A stretch of DNA of 8,455 bases from an uncultured Planctomycetaceae bacterium (GTDB taxonomy: Bacteria; Planctomycetota; Planctomycetia; Pirellulales; Pirellulaceae). The notes under the pieces were generated by a model that ran no database searches, was not told the DNA's origin, and saw nothing but the letters and a program-made list of their open reading frames with translations. The position numbers and the translations under genes were made by a program. This document shows positions 1-6,600 of this stretch, piece by piece (position 1 is the first letter of the stretch; each line of letters opens with the position of its first letter). The stretch is taken from positions 1 through 8,455 of the forward strand of contig CAIYOB010001589.1 in assembly GCA_903927685.1 (NCBI GenBank). The letters are read 5' to 3'.

Positions 1-627
1 ACCGTGCTGACGCTGATCGATCTGGGCCGCGGCGACGACACAATCACCATCGCCACGGTGCCCCAGATCGCCGATCGCAACAACAAGACCGTCGAGTACC
101 CCGACGGCGTGCCGGTGGCCGATACGACGCGGATGACCAACGGCAACAATTCGCTGCTGTTCGTCCTGGGCGGCGCTCAGGACGACGAGTTCGACGTGAA
201 CCACAACCGCTCGCAGCTGTACCTGCACGGCGGCGACGGGGACGACACGTTCGTGATCAACACGTTCCTGGTGCTCCGCGAAGATGCGGATCGTCCGGAC
301 CGGGTGACCAACATCTCGTCGCTGTTCGGCGGGGCGGGCGCGAACCGCTACCAGTACCTGCCCAACGCCCCGGTCGAAATCAACGGCGGCAACGGCACGG
401 ACACGGTGGTCGTCAACGGCACGCCGCTGGACGACGTGTTCGTGGTCACCAGCACGCTGGTCGCCGGCGCGGGACGGCTGGTCTACTTCACGGGCATCGA
501 GCGGCTGGAGGTCAACGGGGCCGGCGGCAACGACGACATCTACGTGCTGAGCACCAATCCGGACCTGGAAGTCACGGTCCGGGGTGGAACGGGCGACGAC
601 ACGATCCACCTGGGCGGCGATCATCCG
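1..627 (+). other. Beta-strand/turn repeat region at the left edge (residues 1-209)
   Basis: Short hydrophobic strands alternate with Gly/Asp turns: LGRGDDTITI (8-17), LGGAQDDEFDV (56-66), LHGGDGDDTFVIN (78-90), VRGGTGDDTIHLGG (193-206). The turns resemble RTX motifs, but the spacing is wider than nine residues and the strands between them are longer, so this looks like a beta-helix or beta-solenoid-like relative rather than a compact beta-roll. It includes an IERLEVNGAGGNDDIYVLST segment (166-185) whose pattern recurs downstream. The left boundary is the window edge, so the domain probably begins earlier. Fold and calcium binding are inferred. Confidence 0.6.
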
Positions 628-3600
628 GCGCTGCTGTTCGATCCGCCCGAAACCAGCTACCAGCCGCCGCCGTACCGGGTGCAGGATCCGCCCACGGTCT
701 CCTGGCAGACGGCCACGTTCGATCCGCCGCGGCTGGAGCAGACTGCCGACGTGTCCAGCAACGCCGACAAAGGAGCGGCGGCCGGCAACTTGGCCGAGGC
801 TTACGTGCGGCAGTGGTATGCGAGCATGCAGTCGCAGTACCCGTACTTCCAGCTGGTCTCGCCCGGCAGCCTCGACGCCGTGATTGCGGCCACGCGGCAG
901 ACCGTCTCGTGGGACTATCGCTGGTGGTGGGGTTGGTGGTCCTCGAAACGCACCCTGTGGTATGCGTTCGACATGCCGGCCGTCCAGTACCAGGTCGGAC
1001 GGCTGGTGTGGCCGACGCCGCGGACGGTCACGCCGGCCCCGATCACGCTGGACCCGCCGCCGCTGGCCTTCAAGTTGCCGGCGAGCCACGACTTGAGTCA
1101 GATCCAAGGCCGCCTGGTCGTCGATGGCGGCGACTCGCTGAGCAGCGGCGACCTGCTGCTCGTCCACGACCAGCAGGGAACGGTCCACACCGCCACGCTG
1201 ACCACGACATCGATCGAGAAGATGGACGGCCAGCGGGTGCCAAAGCGAGATGCGCAGGGAAACGTGCTCGTCGACAAGAACGGCGATCCTGTGATGGTGA
1301 CCGTCTACGCGCCGGAGCTGGACGCCCAAGGCCAGCCCGTGGAGGAGACTTACCTGAACCTGCAAGGCCTGGGGCTGGGCCAGGGCCACGCCTTGGACGG
1401 CACGGCCTACGCCGGGGTGCTGGTCGAGAACGTCGAGTCGCTGGAGGTCCGTTTGGGCGGCGGCAACGACGACTTCACCGTCCAGGCCACGCCGGCTGTC
1501 GACACGCTGCTGGTCATGGGCGGCGGTAACGACACGGTGCACGCCGAGCAGATCACCGGCCCGGTGCGTGTTTGGGGCGGGGCGGGCGACGACGTCGTTG
1601 AGGTCCAGGACGGCAACCACCGCGTGTCCGGGCCGGGGGCGTTGCTGACCTTCGATGGCGACGCGGACCGCACGGAGCAAAGCCAGACGCGGATCTACGA
1701 GAATATGGACTCCCAGCTGCAATCGGCCGTCGACCACTCGCCGACCGTGTTCCAGCAGCTGGTGGACAGCGCCGGCAAGGCGCTGTACCTCGATCAATAC
1801 GGCCAGGTGCAGACCGCGGCCACGAATTGGCCGGCTGCGGGTCCCGTGCTGTTGGTGTTCAAGAAAGCGGCCGGCGCGGTCCACGAAGTCTGGGTGAACG
1901 CGGCCCGACTGGACAACAACGGGCAGATCGGGCGGGTCTATGTCCAGGATACGGACGAGCACGGCAACAAGCTGTACCTGGACCAGAACGGCAAGCCAAC
2001 GACGGCCGCGACGCACCAGGTCTACGACGATCAAGGGAACTACATTCGCACGGACCCGAACGAGGCGCTGTTGGTGCCGGAAGACGACACGCGTCCGGTC
2101 CCGCTGACCGTGGTCACGACGACGGACCAGGCGGTGCCGGGCGGGAACGACATCCTGCGCGTCATCGACACGGGGAATTCGGCGGGCGTGACAGGCACGT
2201 TGACGGGAACCACGCTCAGCTTTTCGGGCAGCCACTGGGCGATCAGCTACGCGAAGCTCGAGTCCTTGAACATCGCTCTCGGTTCCGGCCCGGATGTCTT
2301 CAACGTGCAAGGCACCAGCGTCCCAACGTACCTGGACGCGGGCGGCGGCAACGACACGCTCCACGTGTCCTCCGACGCGCCGGCGGACCAGGGTTCGCTG
2401 GCCGGCGTCCAGGGCGAGTTGTTCCTCGATGCGGCGGCGGGCGACTACAACGTGCTGAACATCAGCGACGCGGGCGACGCGCACGGCGATCCGCACGCGG
2501 AAGTCACTGCCGCGGCCGTCACGGGCATGTCCCCGGCGACGATTCACTACGCGGCCACCGGAGGCCATTTCCGCTCGACCTATAACGCCGCGGACGGGTC
2601 CTTTGCCGGCGGCATCAGCATCTGGGGAGCGGCCGGTGGCAACGACCTGGTCATCACTAGCACCCGCAACACGCCGAACGTCCCTGAAGTGACGACCGTG
2701 TACGCCGGAGCCGGCGCGGACGTGGTCGAGACGAAGGATACCCAGTCCAATCCGCACCGTTACCTCGTCGTCCACGGCCAGGGCGGCAACGATTCCATCG
2801 ATATCGCCGGCACGTCGGCCGGCGTGATCGCGTTCGGCGACGCCGGCGACGACGTGTTCTCCGGCGGTCTGGGCAACGACGTGCTGATCGGCGGCCCGGG
2901 CGACGATCGCATCCGCGGCTACACGGGCGACGACGTGATCTTCGGCGACAACGCCACGATTCGCTGGGCCGCCGACCATACGATCCTGCGTCTGACCTCG
3001 GCGGACCAGGGCGCCGGCGGCGCGGACCTGCTGTCGGGCGACAGCGGCAACGACATCCTTGTGGGCGGTGGCGGCGACGACACGCTGGACGGGAGCGCCG
3101 GCAACGACCTCCTGCTGGGTGACGGCGGCACGGTGGTCTATGCCGACGGCAGCAGCGACGCCAACGACGTCTTCTCCAGCGACACGTCCACCGGCGGCAA
3201 CGACACGCTCTCCGGCAGCGACGGGGACGACATCATCCTGGCGGGCGCGGGCCGCGACGCCGTGCACGGCGACCAGGGCAACGACATCCTCCTGGGCGAC
3301 AGCGGCCGGGTCGCCCGGGACGCGGCGAATAACGTGCAGTGGGTCGTGACGCTCGCCGATGACAGCGGCGATGCCGACGTGCTGTCCGGGGACAAGGGCG
3401 ACAACGTGCTGGTCGGCGGAGCGGGCGGCGACCGGCTGGAGGGCGGCTCGGGCCGCAACGTGCTGTTCGGCGACGGAGCCCAAGTGACGCTGGGCGGCAA
3501 CGGCTGGATACGCATCGTTTCGGTGAACGAGTCCTTGGGCGGCAACGACCTGCTGAACGGCGGCGACCAGGTCGACATCCTGGCGGGCGGGGCCGGTAAC

Positions 3601-6600
3601 GACGAATTGCACGGGAGTCTGGCCCAGGACATCCTGCTGGGCGACGGTGCGATCGTGGTCGGCGCGGACGGCAGCGGGGCGGCCAACTCCGTGTCCACAT
3701 CGGCGCCGACCGTGGGCGGGGCCGATGCGTTGTACGGCGAAGACGGTGACGACGTGCTGGCCGGCGGTGCGGCGGGCGACAGCTTGTACGGCGGGCCGGG
3801 CGGCAACGTGCTGGTGGGCGACGGGGTGACGATCAGCCGCACGGCCGCCCTGGTGATCCAGTCGGTGCAGACGAGCGATCGCGGCTCCGGCGGGAACGAC
3901 ACACTGCTGGGCGACGCCGACGGCGAGAGCGCTTTCGGCGGCGCCGGAGACGACCTCCTGTGGGGCCAGGCCGGCGCCGACTTCTTGGCTGGCGATGACG
4001 GCGGTGTGGACTTCTCCTCGGGCGCCCCGCAGGCCACCGCGATCGACATGGCGGGCGGCGGCAGAGACTCCCTGTACGGCGGCGACGGCGACGACACGCT
4101 GTACGGCGCGTCCGGCGACGACGTGGTGGCCGGTGGACGCGGCCAGGACAGCCTGTACGGCGGCAGCGGGAACGACGTACTCTGGGGCGGCGGCGAACTG
4201 TACGTGCGGGCCAACTTTGATCTCAGCCAGCCTGCGCTGTTCGAGCCGCCGCCGGGCTATGCCTGGGCCGAGGCCGATCCGCGGCTGCACACCGGCTATG
4301 CGCCGGCCCAGTGGATGATGCCCGTGGTCGTCCACGGGCTGTCGGTCAGCGGCAATCAGGCCACCCACCTCGACCAACCGGACGGCAATGACGCGCTCGA
4401 CGGCGGTCCCGGCAGCGACTGGCTGTTCGGCGACCTGGGCCAGGACCAGTTGTCCGGCGGCAGCGGCAATGATTACCTGGACGGCGGCGCGGACCACGAC
4501 GAACTGCACGGGCAGGACGACGATGACATCGTCCGTGGCGGCGCGGGTGATGACAACCTGTACGGCGAGAACGGCCTCGACCAGTTGTACGGCGACGACG
4601 GCGACGACACGCTCCGCGGCGGGGCGGGCAACGGCGCGGTGCAGACCGGCCAGCGGCTGTGGGGTGGCCCGGGCAGCGAGCACCTGTACGCCTACGCGCC
4701 GACGACCAACGTGGCGACGGAAACCGTGTTGCTGGGGGACCAGATGTTCGGCGAGGACGGCGATGACTGGCTGTACGGCAATCTCCGCCGCGAGGTGCTC
4801 AGCGGCGGCGCAGGTGACGATTATCTGCACGGCGACCGCGTCAGCGGGCCCGATTTGGTCCAGAACGAAAACGCGGCGACCACGGGTGGCGGTGACTTGT
4901 TGTTCGGCGACGCCGGCGACGACCAACTGTACGGCGGCGGCGGCGGCGACACGCTGTGGGGCGGGGCGGACGGCGATTGGCTGGAAGGCCAGGACGGCCA
5001 GGACACGCTGTACGGCGGCAGCGACATCGACATCATCCAGCTGGATACCGTTCCCTCGTATGGTACGCTCGGCGAAGGCGCCCTCGCCGGACACTTTGGC
5101 AACTTCACTGCCGGCGACGTGGCGGACGACAACGCCACGGACATCCTGCTGATCCAGGGCACGGACGGCAACGATGTGATCCGCTTACGGAAGGGCACTG
5201 GGCAGGGCCAGGCGGTCGTGGAGTACAACCAGCGGACGATCACCTGCCAGTTCCTCGACGCCAACGCCGTGCCGCTGGTCGAGCAATTCAGCATCTCCGG
5301 CCTGGCGGGTGATGACACCGTTGAGTTTGCGCGCGGCGCGGCAGGGATCGACTTTTCGCCGTTGGCAGGCCGGCAGGACTGGGTGGGCGTGCTGGACGGC
5401 GGGCCGGGGAATGACTCGTTGATCGGCACGGACGCCCGCGACCGGCTGGACGGCGAGAGCGGCAGCGATCAGCTGTACGGCTACGGCGGCGACGACCGCT
5501 TGTGGGGCGACGACGGGGCTGGCCAGGGGCTGGCCACGGACGAGGACTGGCTGTTCGGCGGCCAGGGCGACGACGACTTGCTGGGCGGCCAGGGCAGGAA
5601 CGTCCTGTCCGCCTGGTCCCTGCCACCCTTTAGGAAAACGTCCGACCCGTCTGACTTGTCGGACCTGTTCGACACCTACGATCCCGCCCGCGACACCCAG
5701 TTCGGCGTGTTCGTCGACGCGGACGGCAATCTGCACGACGACGACGGCGACTTGAACGACAACGGACGGCTGGACGTGGACGAGTCGTCGCCCACCGGTC
5801 CTTACCGACCGCCGTACACGCTGGAGGACACAGGCCTGAATCGCATGTTGGGCGGCCCGCACGACGACGTGCTGTACGGCGGTACGGGCGTCGACTTCAT
5901 GTACGGCAACGGCGGCGACGGCGACCGGCTGGTCGGCCGCGACGGCCGGGACTTCGACGGATTCGACGGGGGCGACGGTGGCGACGCGTGGAAGGAGTAC
6001 GCCCGGCAGAGCAGCAAGGTCTGGTACGTCAGCGGCTCGAACGACAACGACGTGATCGCGGTGGATTACGTCACGGAGCCCGGCCTGATGGGCGAACATC
6101 ATCTGGTCACGCGGCTGAGCGAAAACCACGGCCACTATACGTTTGCCGCGCAGGCCCGGCTGGATTTCCTGGCCATGGATGCGTCCGGCAGCTATGTGTG
6201 GGATCCTCAGGATGTGGTGCTGGATTTGGCGCAGCTCCGCACGGCGGCGGAGGGCGATGCGCGCGGCGACGTGCTGGCGGATCTGCCGCAGAAGACGCAA
6301 GATCTGGTCGGCAGCCTGCTGCCTGCGGAGGGCGACTTCCAAGTGATCCTGATCGACGCGCTGGAGGGCGACGACCGGACTACGGTGGGACCCACTGTGC
6401 AGAAGACGGTCTGGGTGGATGCGGGGCCGGGCGACGATGTGGTGGAATTCAAGTCCGGCCAAGCCATCCTGCCCGACGACACGGAGCTGCCGGGACGCAA
6501 CGACACGCCGGACACGGCCTGGACGCTGGCCGGGTCCCCGCTGGCTGTGTCCGTGACCTATACGGACCTGACAATCGACAGCCCCGACGACGTGGACTGG

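Noticed and set aside
813..1529. Plus-strand frame-shifted open frames (here and at 1827-2585, 5988-6854 and 6960-7943)
   Set aside because: They lie wholly inside the continuous frame-1 gene, are Arg/Gly/Ala-rich, and show no domain; they arise from high GC.
3138..4214. Minus-strand 358-codon open frame rich in Ser and Pro
   Set aside because: Ser/Pro-rich low-complexity translation is what the reverse complement of Gly/Asp-rich nonapeptide DNA gives in this frame; no start context or domain supports it.
4393..4635. CRISPR array or non-coding tandem repeat, suggested by the 27-nt periodicity
   Set aside because: The units are not identical, there are no spacers, and the period is exactly nine codons of an RTX motif in an intact frame.
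5185..5187. Unique TTA leucine codon as a translational control point
   Set aside because: TTA-dependent control is established in Streptomyces. Nothing here suggests that group, and one rare codon in a high-GC gene is expected by chance.
6088..6111. Possible metal-protease site at GEHHLV (residues 2031-2036)
   Set aside because: It does not match HExxH or another known zinc-protease motif, and no surrounding catalytic-domain signature is seen.
6262..6270. RGD cell-attachment tripeptide (residues 2088-2090)
   Set aside because: A three-residue match in a Gly/Asp-rich protein is expected by chance; it sits in a possibly helical stretch with no supporting context.
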